From Candidatus Saccharibacteria bacterium UBA6040 (GTDB lineage: Bacteria; Patescibacteriota; Saccharimonadia; Saccharimonadales; Saccharimonadaceae), in the NCBI GenBank assembly GCA_002429245.1, contig DIZA01000006.1, forward strand, positions 1 through 64,000: a stretch of DNA of 64,000 nucleotides, given 5' to 3'. The translations under genes were made by a program, and so were the position numbers. Shown in pieces: positions 27,061 through 34,138 of this stretch. Within the stretch, counting starts at the first letter, position 1. Every line of letters starts with the position of its first letter. The notes beneath the pieces were generated by a model. That model had not been told where the DNA came from. It was given only the letters and a program-made list of their open reading frames with translations, and made no database searches.

Positions 27061-27089
27061 ACTATGAACACACGGGCACGAACTGTCAA
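27061..27089 (-). promoter_or_regulatory. Promoter of the element 1 cargo run
   Basis: Minus strand TTGACA (27089-27084), 17-nt spacer, CATAGT (27066-27061), then 9 nt to the ATG of the 27051 gene: a near-leaderless transcript like many host genes. Confidence 0.65.
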
Positions 27090-27331
27090 GCGCGATCGGC
27101 AGTGGCCGCTTTGAAGATTTGCCGTCTCGCGGGCCTCACTGGACCCGCCCGGGGACGTGCTGACCATGCTAAGCGGCGGTGTTACCAGGGCGCAAGAGGC
27201 GGAACTATACGAGGCCACGCGCCGATTGTGGCTCTGCGACACGCCAACTTCTTTTGGTGGTGTTGAAATCTTCGTCACGCACACCTTCAAGTTGGAGTGG
27301 AAGGATTTGGGTCACTTGTGCCAAAATTACT

Positions 27332-27353
27332 CCTTAATCATCTCTTATTAAGG
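27332..27353. promoter_or_regulatory. Inverted repeat upstream of the 27360 gene
   Basis: CCTTAAT (27332-27338) and ATTAAGG (27347-27353) with an 8-bp centre, immediately before the ATG at 27360. A plausible autoregulatory operator. The remainder of 27090-27331 between divergent genes shows no ORF I would support. Confidence 0.45.
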
Positions 27354-27359
27354 GTACTT

Positions 27360-28001
27360 ATGGTCGAAACTGTGTTCGGTGTGTCGCGCAATCGTGATCA
27401 CCGACGATCGACCGACCCGGTCTTCTACGTTGGTGAAGTCGTCGAGGCGCTAGAACTCGCTGGGCTCGTGGATTACCGGCAGATGACGCGTATCTTGTGC
27501 CTTGTGCGGTTTCCGACCCGTGAGAATCACATGACCAGCACGTTGGAGGACAACCACCGATGGACTCGGTACTCGCTCGAAGAAGTAGCGGGAGCGAAAC
27601 AAGCCGTGCGACTACTCCGGGAGCAGCATGGGTCCATCAGCGGCGCGTTCCCGGTGCGGCTGCGCAAGCTCAGGGCGGCATGTCAGAAGCTTCACGGGTC
27701 TGGATTCCCGTTCCCCCTGATTCAGACAGAAATGGCGTGGGACTCGTCGACTCGATCATTCATCTTTCACTTCGACGGCTTCGTTGTTGATGCCCAAACA
27801 GGGCAGTCGCGCTTAGACGATGCGATGACGTCAATCGAGCAGCGCATCGCACTCACTCAGCGTCAACGAAATCGCATCCATGTGGCTACTCACCGTGCGA
27901 AGGGCTCCTTATTCGAGGAAGAACCAGGTGCCTCGGTACAGGCCTCAATCCTCCGCCCATCGACGTCGCCCACGGCAGGGTCGACGCCTGCTTTTCGCTA
28001 A
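27360..28001 (+). CDS. Element 1: possible MerR-like regulator or directionality factor
   Basis: 213 aa from MVETVFGVSRNRDHRRSTDP. Residues ~25-80 (VGEVVEALELAGLVDYRQMTR, then HRWTRYSLEEVAGAKQAVRL) have the spacing of a MerR-type winged helix, where a Tyr-x-x-(E/D)-(D/E)-(V/L) segment follows the recognition helix. The rest is helical, with no catalytic motif. Divergent from the cargo run, upstream of the recombinase. By position it could control or steer the recombinase, but no counterpart exists in element 2. Confidence 0.5.
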   Translation: MVETVFGVSRNRDHRRSTDPVFYVGEVVEALELAGLVDYRQMTRILCLVRFPTRENHMTSTLEDNHRWTRYSLEEVAGAKQAVRLLREQHGSISGAFPVRLRKLRAACQKLHGSGFPFPLIQTEMAWDSSTRSFIFHFDGFVVDAQTGQSRLDDAMTSIEQRIALTQRQRNRIHVATHRAKGSLFEEEPGASVQASILRPSTSPTAGSTPAFR

Positions 28002-28142
28002 ACGCGACTTTGTTGACTTGTTGGACCTCGACTTCACGTCTACTGAAGCGAGATGTGGTCCCTTCCGGTCGACCGTCCTACCGCCCGTCGCATCGCGACG
28101 ACGAACACCCCTCCCGCATCGGCGTACTTCTGGCTAAAAAAG

Positions 28143-28453
28143 CCTGAACCGGGATGGGACTCCTACGCTTTCTGCGTATCCTTCCTCACGTCCTGGCGGC
28201 CACCGCGAGCTACTCTTTTGCCCAAAGCGGAGTGACCTCACTGAGGTAGCCCTCTCAACTGTTGCAAAAACTACGACACCTGAATCGTCGACCAGAACCG
28301 CCCTCCCGACCCCCGTCACGACTATTCCGCTCGCCCTCGCGCACCTCCGGTGGGTTCCCGATCGGACACTCGACTCCTCGGCCCTTCGGAGGTACAGTCC
28401 GGAGGCCAACTACTCGGAAACCGCCGTTTTCGGGGGAAAGGAGGGCACCTACT
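28143..28453 (+). promoter_or_regulatory. Conserved ~310-nt recombinase leader, element 1
   Basis: Untranslated-looking segment ending in AAAGGAGGGCACC before the recombinase ATG. It shares blocks with 36770-37081 in element 2: GGGATGGGACTCCT, TTTCTGCGTATCCTT, a palindromic AGTGACCTCACT, ACTGTTGCAAAAACTAC, GAATCGTCGACCAGAACC, and a hairpin-rich CCTTCGGAGGTAC-TCCGGAGGCC part. The upstream in-frame codons do not align as protein between the two elements while the DNA does, so conservation is not of a coding sequence. Could be a regulatory RNA leader or accessory binding sites. Confidence 0.6.
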
Positions 28454-30295
28454 ATGCCAATCGAACTCATCCCAGCCAGCACTTCAGTAGAGGTTGTTAC
28501 TGAACCTGCCAAGCGCGCCGTGCTCTACCTGCGTGTCTCTACCTCACGCCAAGCCACCCGAAACGGTGAGGCCGAGGGCTACTCCATCCCAGCCCAGCGC
28601 GAGGCCTGTGAGCGCAAGGTGTCAGACCTTGGCGCAGAGGTCGTGCAGGAGTTTGTCGACGCTGGGGCTTCGGCCCGCTCGGCAGATAGGCCCGGTCTGC
28701 AGGCGCTGCTCGCCTATGTAGCCGAGGGCGGTGTGGACTATGTCATCGTGCACAAGCTCGATCGTTTGGCCCGGGACCGAGCAGACGACGTCATGATCCT
28801 TGCAAAAATACAAACTGCCGGAGCCACCCTCGTCTCGGTGAGCGAGCAGATTGATGAAACTCCAGCCGGCATGCTGATGCACAACATCTTTGCTGGCATG
28901 GCGGAGTTCTACTCCCGCAATCTGGCGAGCGAAGCCAAGAAGGGTATCGCCCAGAAAGCCATGAGGGGTGGCACGCACGGCGTGGCCCCAATCGGCTATG
29001 TGAACACACTGGCCCGGATCGAGGGACATGAAATCAAAGGCGTCGCCTTCGATGAAGAGAAGGCCGAGCATGTTCGCTGGGCCTTCCAGACCTACGCCGG
29101 TGGACACTGGAGCATCTCGACACTGCGGGATGAACTCGAGGAACGTGGCCTCAAGAGCCGCACCACAGCGAAGTACGTCGGGACGCCGCTGAACAACAGC
29201 CAAGTCCACCGCATGTTGTCTAACCCGTATTACATGGGCAAGATTCGCCACCGAGAACTCATCTACGACGGCACTCACGAACCACTCGTGGACGACGAGA
29301 CCTGGTACCAAGTTCAAGAGGTACTGGCCGGGCGACGCATCGCTGGAGACCGTTCGTGGCGGCACACTCACTACCTCAAAGGCTCGCTGTTCTGCGGACG
29401 CTGCGGCGGACGCATGGGCTACGGCCACAGCAGAGGCAAGGGTGGTGTCTACAGCTACTTCTTCTGCCTCGGGCGGCACACCGGCCGGACAGACTGTGAC
29501 CTGCCGTATGTCTCGGTGGAGAAGGTCGAGGAAGAGGTCGAGCACATCTGGAAAACGCAGGTGCAGTTCACCAAGCAGACGATTCACGAGGTGGGTGAGT
29601 TAGCCCGAACCAGCCTCGACGCTCGGCAGGAGCAAGACCAGTCCCTGCTGGCCAACCAACGGCAGCGCCTGATAAAGCTGGAGCGCAAGAAGCAGAAGCT
29701 GATCGATGCCTACCTCGACGAAGCCATCCCCGTTGAAGACCTCAAACTGCGCCAGACCGCCGTGTTGGTCGAGATCCATGATGCCAACCGCCTGATCGCG
29801 GCTTGCCAGCAGAACATGGAACTTGTCCGCAAGCATCTTGAAGTGGTGCTCCTGCTGCTTGGCAGTGCTGGAAAGCTCTACCGCGAGGCAGTGGGCGAAC
29901 ATAGGAAGTGGCTCAATCAAGCCGTCTTCGAGAGAATCCTCATAGACCTGACGGGTGACAATGACCTGCACCCAACCCAAGAGAGTGTGGCCGTTCGCAT
30001 GACCGGCGACCTGGCCGAACCGGTGGCCGCAGTGGCCGGACTGGCCCAGCTGGGCACCAACGGGCGGAAGAGCCGCGACGTGGCCGCACACGGCCTGACA
30101 AGGGCCGAGAACGGCGGCAACGGCAACCCCAACGGGCAAAACGAAACCCCCGGGCAGCTTGCGCTTGCCGGGGGTTTCAACGTGACTAATCTGGCGGAGG
30201 GAGAGGGATTCGAACCCTCGGTGCCTTGCGACACACTTGTTTTCGAGACAAGCCAGTTAAACCACTCCTGCATCTCTCCAATTTTTCTATTGTAA
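28454..30295 (+). CDS. Large serine recombinase, element 1 (frame runs into tRNA-Ser antisense)
   Basis: 613 aa as integrated. N-terminal resolvase domain RAVLYLRVSTSRQ with catalytic Ser29, IVHKLDRLARDRADDVMIL and MAEFYSRNLASEAKKG; recombinase domain ~165-300; zinc ribbon SLFCGRCGGRMGYGHSRGKG with the second Cys pair FFC/TDC; coiled coil ~385-450. ATG 28454 has AAAGGAGGG upstream. The stop-free frame crosses an internal terminator hairpin and the TGGCGG core, so the last 32 residues after Leu-Ala (EGEGFEPSVPCDTLVFETSQ...) are antisense tRNA-Ser plus flank. In the circle the tail would be that encoded at 24434-24508. Confidence 0.93.
   Translation: MPIELIPASTSVEVVTEPAKRAVLYLRVSTSRQATRNGEAEGYSIPAQREACERKVSDLGAEVVQEFVDAGASARSADRPGLQALLAYVAEGGVDYVIVHKLDRLARDRADDVMILAKIQTAGATLVSVSEQIDETPAGMLMHNIFAGMAEFYSRNLASEAKKGIAQKAMRGGTHGVAPIGYVNTLARIEGHEIKGVAFDEEKAEHVRWAFQTYAGGHWSISTLRDELEERGLKSRTTAKYVGTPLNNSQVHRMLSNPYYMGKIRHRELIYDGTHEPLVDDETWYQVQEVLAGRRIAGDRSWRHTHYLKGSLFCGRCGGRMGYGHSRGKGGVYSYFFCLGRHTGRTDCDLPYVSVEKVEEEVEHIWKTQVQFTKQTIHEVGELARTSLDARQEQDQSLLANQRQRLIKLERKKQKLIDAYLDEAIPVEDLKLRQTAVLVEIHDANRLIAACQQNMELVRKHLEVVLLLLGSAGKLYREAVGEHRKWLNQAVFERILIDLTGDNDLHPTQESVAVRMTGDLAEPVAAVAGLAQLGTNGRKSRDVAAHGLTRAENGGNGNPNGQNETPGQLALAGGFNVTNLAEGEGFEPSVPCDTLVFETSQLNHSCISPIFLL
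30136..30178 (-). terminator. Element-borne terminator for tRNA-Ser(CGA)
   Basis: GAAACCCCCGG...CCGGGGGTTTC stem 30143-30178 followed on the minus strand by GTTTTG. It lies 13 bp from the tRNA 3' end and inside the recombinase coding frame. It would terminate the tRNA transcript now that the native terminator is displaced to 24402-24425. The equivalent is present in element 2. Confidence 0.72.
30192..30279 (-). tRNA. tRNA-Ser(CGA), occupied by element 1
   Basis: Minus-strand 88-nt class II tRNA, T-loop TTCGAAT, anticodon loop TCTCGAAAA giving CGA, G73 and encoded CCA. Acceptor strands GGAGAGA and TCCCTCC pair except A5 with C68 (base 30200), an A-C mismatch not found in the other three tRNA-Ser genes. 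The 3' six bases are the integration core. Confidence 0.92.
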
Positions 30296-30345
30296 CAGAT
30301 TGAGGAAGGCTATTCTCACCGAAAAAATGCGAGTACAATTAGTGT

Positions 30346-30963
30346 ATGTCTATCGTTAATAAGGGATTCATCGGAAAAGGTGGCGCTGACAGCAAGCGTC
30401 TTCCTCCTGGTCAATCACAGGTTACCAGCTGGCCAGTGCTGACCTACGGACCAACCCCTCATGTCGATACGAAAACCTGGACGCTCACCATTGACGGTGC
30501 GGTGAACACGCCAATCACTTTAAGTTGGGACGAGTTCAACGAGCTCGCCATGACGAGACTCACAACCGACATCCACTGCGTCACTCGCTGGAGTCGTTTC
30601 GGAATGCCATGGGATGGTGTCTCACTTGATGACTTGATCGGACTAGCTGGTGGCCTTACCCCTGATGCAAAGTTCCTTACTGCCTCAACTGTTGAGGGAT
30701 ATACAACGAATATACCTGTTCGAGACGTAGTTAATAACCAGGCTATGGTCGCAACGCACGCAGACGATCAACCCCTGACCCCAGAACATGGTGGCCCAGC
30801 TCGGCTCTTTGTACCCCATTTGTATTTTTGGAAAAGCGCCAAGTGGATTCAGCGCCTGACGTTCACCCCAACCGATCACCCAGGCTTCTGGGAAGTGAAC
30901 GGCTATCATAACTACGGCGACCCGTGGAAAGAGGAGCGCTACAGTGACGACGCGGGTTGGTAG
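30346..30963 (+). CDS. Molybdopterin-dependent (sulfite oxidase-fold) oxidoreductase
   Basis: 205 aa, SUOX-fold molybdopterin domain. Cys78 in TDIHCVTRWSRFGMPWDG is the expected Mo ligand; RLFVPHLYFWKSAKWIQRL and GFWEVNGYHNYGDPW close the family's C-terminal part. No signal peptide, so cytoplasmic, unlike periplasmic MsrP/YedY. TACAAT is 6 nt before ATG (leaderless). Overlaps the following flavoprotein gene by 20 bp, so they likely form a reductase pair. The substrate is unknown. Confidence 0.87.
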   Translation: MSIVNKGFIGKGGADSKRLPPGQSQVTSWPVLTYGPTPHVDTKTWTLTIDGAVNTPITLSWDEFNELAMTRLTTDIHCVTRWSRFGMPWDGVSLDDLIGLAGGLTPDAKFLTASTVEGYTTNIPVRDVVNNQAMVATHADDQPLTPEHGGPARLFVPHLYFWKSAKWIQRLTFTPTDHPGFWEVNGYHNYGDPWKEERYSDDAGW

Positions 30964-31666
30964 TAACAACGAGTGGTTCGAGGCAACGGTTATGTCCGTT
31001 ACCGAAGAATCTCCGACGGTAAAAACGTTCGTCTTCAAGACGCCCCATCCGATTACCAACATCGCAGGACAACACTACGAACTGCGCCTGACTGCCGAAA
31101 ATGGCTACCAAGCGGCTCGGCTCTACTCGGCCACAAAAGCCGGAACGGGGAAGAAAGAACTCAGCCTCACGATCATGAACGTTAAAGACGGCGAAGTCTC
31201 ACCCTACGTATCTGGAGGTCTGAAAGTGGGGGATGAAGTTGAAATCCGCGGCCCCTTCGGCAAGTTCTTTATCTGGACTGATGAAGAATACCGACCAGTA
31301 CTCCTCGTTGGTGGAGGAAGTGGCGTCGTGCCCTTGCATGCGATTTTCACTGCTCATCGAGATAGCAGATCGAAGGCCGAGGTGAAGATGCTCTACAGTT
31401 CACATACTTTCGAGGACGTTCTTTATAAGGACGATTTCCTTAGTTCGCCCGATGTCGCCGTGACCCTGACGAGAAATGTTCCCGAAGACTGGGAAGGACT
31501 CACCGGTCGCGTCACAAAAGGTATGCTCGAAGTAATCGTTGATAGTTTTGAAGCGCAACCTATCTGTTACGTTTGTGGGATGAGCTTGTTTGTGGACGCA
31601 ATCACCGAAGCACTACAGGCCGCAGGTATTCCATCTACTTCAATAAAGACCGAGCGGTTCGGCTAG
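30944..31666 (+). CDS. Ferredoxin-NADP reductase-like FAD/NAD(P) oxidoreductase
   Basis: 240 aa. FAD-binding RLYSATKAG in the beta-barrel domain, NAD(P)-binding LLVGGGSGVVPLHAIF, and C-terminal CYVCGMSLFVDAITEAL, as in FNR-family reductases. GTG start within the upstream gene (GAGGAG 8-10 nt before). Its natural partner is the molybdopterin protein encoded by the overlapping gene, to which it would pass electrons from NAD(P)H or the reverse. Confidence 0.87.
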   Translation: MTTRVGSNNEWFEATVMSVTEESPTVKTFVFKTPHPITNIAGQHYELRLTAENGYQAARLYSATKAGTGKKELSLTIMNVKDGEVSPYVSGGLKVGDEVEIRGPFGKFFIWTDEEYRPVLLVGGGSGVVPLHAIFTAHRDSRSKAEVKMLYSSHTFEDVLYKDDFLSSPDVAVTLTRNVPEDWEGLTGRVTKGMLEVIVDSFEAQPICYVCGMSLFVDAITEALQAAGIPSTSIKTERFG

Positions 31667-31668
31667 AC

Positions 31669-32469
31669 CTATTTTTGAAAAAGGCTCTGAAGAAGCTGGA
31701 CGGATAGTCTATTTACCTCTGCACCAATCGCATCTCGATCTTTCGCAACACTCAAACATGAATCGCGGTCTTTATTATAAGTATCGATAACAGCTTGGTT
31801 GGTATTATCAAGCGTCTTGAAGCGTTCATTAAGGTTATTTGAGCAGCCTACGTACTGATCACCAAGTGCCTTATATTTCACGTTGAGCGCATCAGTTGTT
31901 TTTTGAAACTGCTCCGTGCGTTGCGTTATCGTATCCGCACTTGGAAGAAAAAGAACAACAGGTATGTTACAGATGACGAGAGAGAATCCTACGACAAGAA
32001 ATACGATTTCAGGCGAGTTTAAACGAAGTTTCTTTGGGACAAGGGATGTTTTTGGAGCACCACTGTTGATAACGTGTTGCACCCAAGCATACTGCAACGA
32101 ATTAAGAACGATAAACCCTAGCGCAAGCAACAGTATGCACGTCGTATTACTGTAGAAAACAATAGACAGCACGAGATCCGCTAACGCAGATGCCAGCAGG
32201 ACTATTGCGGGCACAAGATACAAATACTTATTCTTAACCGTTTTTGGTGGCGCGACACTCCAGATCTTTTTAAATAAAACAAACGCAGTGAACTCACTAA
32301 AAATAGCTGCGATGAAAGGGTGGGGCTTCTTTTTCCCTTCAATGAGGTATGCAGTCTTCCACTGTTTATAGAACCAATAGAACGAGTAAAAACTCCCCGA
32401 AAGGATGTTCGCGACCAAGACCGTCAGCGAAGATTGATAAAAGAATACGTCTGACTTTGTCTGTTTCAT
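31669..32469 (-). CDS. Multi-pass membrane protein, DUF4234-like N-terminus
   Basis: 266 aa from MKQTKSDVFFYQSSLTVLVA. Four predicted TM helices in the first ~175 residues (IVLLASALADLVLSIVFY among them), with SFYSFYWFYKQWK reminiscent of DUF4234, then a C-terminal ~85-residue charged helical domain (TITQRTEQFQKTTDALNVKY onward) outside or inside the membrane. Function unknown. Convergent with the flavoprotein gene. Confidence 0.7.
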   Translation of the reverse strand: MKQTKSDVFFYQSSLTVLVANILSGSFYSFYWFYKQWKTAYLIEGKKKPHPFIAAIFSEFTAFVLFKKIWSVAPPKTVKNKYLYLVPAIVLLASALADLVLSIVFYSNTTCILLLALGFIVLNSLQYAWVQHVINSGAPKTSLVPKKLRLNSPEIVFLVVGFSLVICNIPVVLFLPSADTITQRTEQFQKTTDALNVKYKALGDQYVGCSNNLNERFKTLDNTNQAVIDTYNKDRDSCLSVAKDRDAIGAEVNRLSVQLLQSLFQK

Positions 32470-32513
32470 ACGATAATCATAGCAAAATAAACAAAAATTC
32501 AGATACTGGTTGT

Positions 32514-32702
32514 TTATTCTCCCCAAGGACGGCGGCTCTCGCTGCCATGTCCAGGGTTCCGTGCCTGTTGGCTTGCGTGTAATGCACCGAGGTACCCAAA
32601 GATACCAGCTGGAGCAATGCTTGCACCTGAGCCTGGGTAGGTGTGTCCCATGAGGCTAGCTGTATTATTACCGGCAGCATAGTCAACGAAGTGAGAACAA
32701 AT
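32514..32702 (-). pseudogene. Orphan C-terminal coding remnant (FVDYAAGNN...RRPWGE)
   Basis: Minus-strand frame of 62 codons with no start: ICSHFVDYAAGNNTASLMGH, then a Gly-rich stretch, to ARNPGHGSESRRPWGE and stop TAA (32514-32516). It is in the same frame as, and directly after, the TAG stop of the 32703-33263 gene, so it is either a read-through extension or a remnant of another gene. It starts inside the 24-bp repeat shared with 33320-33343. Confidence 0.4.
32675..32698. repeat. 24-bp repeat, copy 1
   Basis: CAGCATAGTCAACGAAGTGA + GAAC. It matches 33320-33343 at 22 of 24 positions. The two copies flank the 32703-33263 gene and the stranded tRNA-Arg terminator. Confidence 0.6.
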
Positions 32703-33263
32703 CTATGCGACGCTTACGAGGTATTCACTGAGGGCCAATAATGCACGTATTTCTTTGGTATTTACGCGTTTTTCGTCTAATAAAAACGTGAGGTTAGTAT
32801 CAAAGCTTTGTGCTGCAGTTGCAGCAGTTGCAATAAAATCAACGTCTTCAACTGTTTCATAGGCATCACGATCAACAAGTGAAATGTCTTTCGAGAACTC
32901 AACATCTGGCGATCCGTCCTCTGTCAGTACGAAGTAATCCACTTCTTGAGAAGCGACACGTAAAGTTGCGATCAACGTAGATGTTGCTGGGACTACATTT
33001 TCCGCTCCATCAATGTCCGCAAGACTATCAACAATAGCCACGCTTACGCTACTCGGGGATCGTTGGCCTTCTGATACAAAGATTTCCTGCGCCTTTCGTA
33101 GCTTCTCTTCGGTGAGGTCGATTCGATTAACTTCAGTTCCATCTTCCTCAACCAACCTTGTGCCAAATTCGCTTAGAAATAAGCTAAATTTGCTGAAAAT
33201 TTCTATTGCATCGTGTGTATTTTTAGCGTGATCAGTGGGGTCACCGCCCATGTGTTCATCCAT
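32703..33263 (-). CDS. Hypothetical protein
   Basis: 186 aa, acidic, no membrane segment or motif recognised; alternating helix/strand composition (LIATLRVASQEVDYFVLTED). TAATAT sits 6 nt before the ATG (leaderless). Flanked by the two copies of the 24-bp repeat. Confidence 0.65.
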   Translation of the reverse strand: MDEHMGGDPTDHAKNTHDAIEIFSKFSLFLSEFGTRLVEEDGTEVNRIDLTEEKLRKAQEIFVSEGQRSPSSVSVAIVDSLADIDGAENVVPATSTLIATLRVASQEVDYFVLTEDGSPDVEFSKDISLVDRDAYETVEDVDFIATAATAAQSFDTNLTFLLDEKRVNTKEIRALLALSEYLVSVA

Positions 33264-33280
33264 GCGTCCATATTAGCATA

Positions 33281-33306
33281 AACAAAAAGACTCACGCTTG
33301 TGAGTC
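33281..33306 (-). terminator. Stranded native terminator of tRNA-Arg(GCG)
   Basis: GACTCAC-4-GTGAGTC perfect stem then TTTTTG on the minus strand. It would lie directly after the tRNA-Arg 3' end if the 33309-33911 segment were removed. Confidence 0.65.
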
Positions 33307-33319
33307 TCATTGCTTGGTA

Positions 33320-33343
33320 CAGCGTAGTCAACGAAGTTAGAAC
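33320..33343. repeat. 24-bp repeat, copy 2
   Basis: CAGCGTAGTCAACGAAGTTA + GAAC, overlapping the left core of the tRNA-Arg insertion by two bases. On the minus strand both copies encode FVDYA in one frame. Confidence 0.6.
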
Positions 33344-33372
33344 GGCAATGATGTAATAAAAGCACCAGCATA

Positions 33373-33401
33373 TTGACATATACTTATTAATTTGCTATAA
33401 T
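33373..33401 (+). promoter_or_regulatory. Consensus promoter of the 33469 cassette gene
   Basis: TTGACA (33373-33378), 17-nt spacer, TATAAT (33396-33401): both hexamers perfect. Leader of about 60 nt follows, containing CCCCCTGGACACAGGG, a possible small hairpin. Confidence 0.8.
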
Positions 33402-33468
33402 ATATATTAAGTGTTAGCAGATGCTAGCCCCCTGGACACAGGGCCTTCTAGAGAGATAGGGCAAAGGA

Positions 33469-33783
33469 ATGACGAAAATTTCCGTTATGGAAGCCAATAC
33501 TTTCGCGCTCGAGATGGCGAAAGAAGCGCTTGCGCACCCCCTCGTCACTGCGTGGCATAGAGAAGTCGGCTGGAGGCATTTCAAGATCGTTTCAAACGAT
33601 GCTCCTGCCGCGACAATCTCTATCCGTCGCCGTGGGGAGTTGAAGGACATTACGGCACACTGCGAGATGGAGTACCAAGGAAACCATGTGGTTGGCGGAA
33701 CCATTGAGCTGATCATTGGTGACCAAACCTGGCAGTTCACATGCCGCCTCACCGCCACCAGAACAATGATGATCTGGGCGTAG
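33469..33783 (+). CDS. Hypothetical protein, single-gene cassette in tRNA-Arg insertion
   Basis: 104 aa, MTKISVMEANTFALEMAKEA onward; an alpha/beta protein with strands such as IELIIGDQTWQFTCRL. No family recognised. GC-richer codons than neighbours. ATG preceded by GGGCAAAGGA. The only gene inside the mini-insertion. Confidence 0.7.
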   Translation: MTKISVMEANTFALEMAKEALAHPLVTAWHREVGWRHFKIVSNDAPAATISIRRRGELKDITAHCEMEYQGNHVVGGTIELIIGDQTWQFTCRLTATRTMMIWA

Positions 33784-33809
33784 GCAATACACCCCTGGAA
33801 GAAAGGACT

Positions 33810-33840
33810 GAAAGCCCCTTCCGGGGGTGCTTTCTTTTTA
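33810..33840 (+). terminator. Terminator of the 33469 gene
   Basis: GAAAGCCCC-TTCC-GGGGGTGCTTTC hairpin followed by TTTTT. Confidence 0.75.
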
Positions 33841-33870
33841 GGAGTTTTTGCCCGAATCGCTTCTGCTCTC

Positions 33871-33905
33871 AATCAAAAACGACCTCTTTTCATAGGGGTC
33901 GTTTT
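33871..33905 (-). terminator. Replacement terminator for tRNA-Arg(GCG)
   Basis: AAAACGACC...GGTCGTTTT stem, ending on the minus strand in TTTTTGATT, a few bases past the tRNA 3' end and inside the mini-insertion. Confidence 0.65.
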
Positions 33906-33917
33906 GACATAATTGCT

Positions 33918-33994
33918 TGGTACACCTGGCAGGATTCGAACCTACGACCTCTGCCTCCGCAAGGCAGCGCTCTATCCAGCTGAGCTACAGGTGC
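33918..33994 (-). tRNA. tRNA-Arg(GCG)
   Basis: 77 nt: acceptor GCACCTG/CAGGTGT, D-arm GCTCAGCTGGATAGAGC, anticodon stem-loop CTGCC-TTGCGGA-GGCAG (GCG, reading CGC/CGU), T-loop TTCGAAT, A73 and encoded CCA. Confidence 0.95.
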
Positions 33995-34138
33995 ATACAT
34001 ATAACTCGTTGTCTTAAGAACAACGAGCTATATCTTCGTAACTAGAAGGTGCTTTCGCTGCTTTCGCGACGAACAAAGGGTATTGTACCACAGTAAAAGC
34101 TCGCTGGCTAATGCTCGTGCTTAACAAAAGAAGAGTAT

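Larger units (their letters stand above)
24432..30197 (+). mobile_element. Integrative element 1 in tRNA-Ser(CGA)
   Basis: Bounded by 6-bp direct repeats TGGCGG (24432-24437 and 30192-30197); the right copy is the 3' CCGCCA of tRNA-Ser(CGA) read on the other strand. The interior is visibly GC-richer than the flanks. Contents from left: detached recombinase tail, five minus-strand small genes, a divergent regulator-like gene, a ~300-nt conserved leader, a large serine recombinase and a terminator. No replication, conjugation or phage structural genes are recognisable. About 5.76 kb as a circle. Sibling of the element at 35506-38816. Confidence 0.85.
33309..33924 (+). mobile_element. ~600-bp mini-insertion at tRNA-Arg(GCG)
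   Basis: Direct repeats ATTGCTTGGTACA at 33309-33321 and 33912-33924; the right copy is the tRNA-Arg 3' end with CCA plus 6 bases beyond. Between them lies one gene (33469-33783) with consensus promoter and terminator, plus a second terminator (33871-33905) facing the tRNA. No recombinase is encoded. Same displaced-terminator pattern as the two large elements, but a different core, so a different integrase would have been needed. Confidence 0.65.

Noticed and set aside
28262..28453. N-terminal extension of recombinase 1 upstream of ATG 28454 (and 36740-37081 in element 2)
   Set aside because: The AAAGGAGGG site and protein homology both begin at the internal ATG; upstream codons do not align as protein between the elements.
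28622..29587. Long minus-strand ORF (321 codons) opposite recombinase 1, with a partner at 37334-37999 opposite recombinase 2
   Set aside because: Both mirror the strongly coding GC-rich plus-strand recombinases and are conserved only as a by-product; no start signal or family motif.
33414..33872. 152-codon minus-strand ORF over the tRNA-Arg mini-insertion
   Set aside because: It runs through the plus-strand promoter region, gene and terminator of the 33469 cassette and has no ribosome site; shadow frame.
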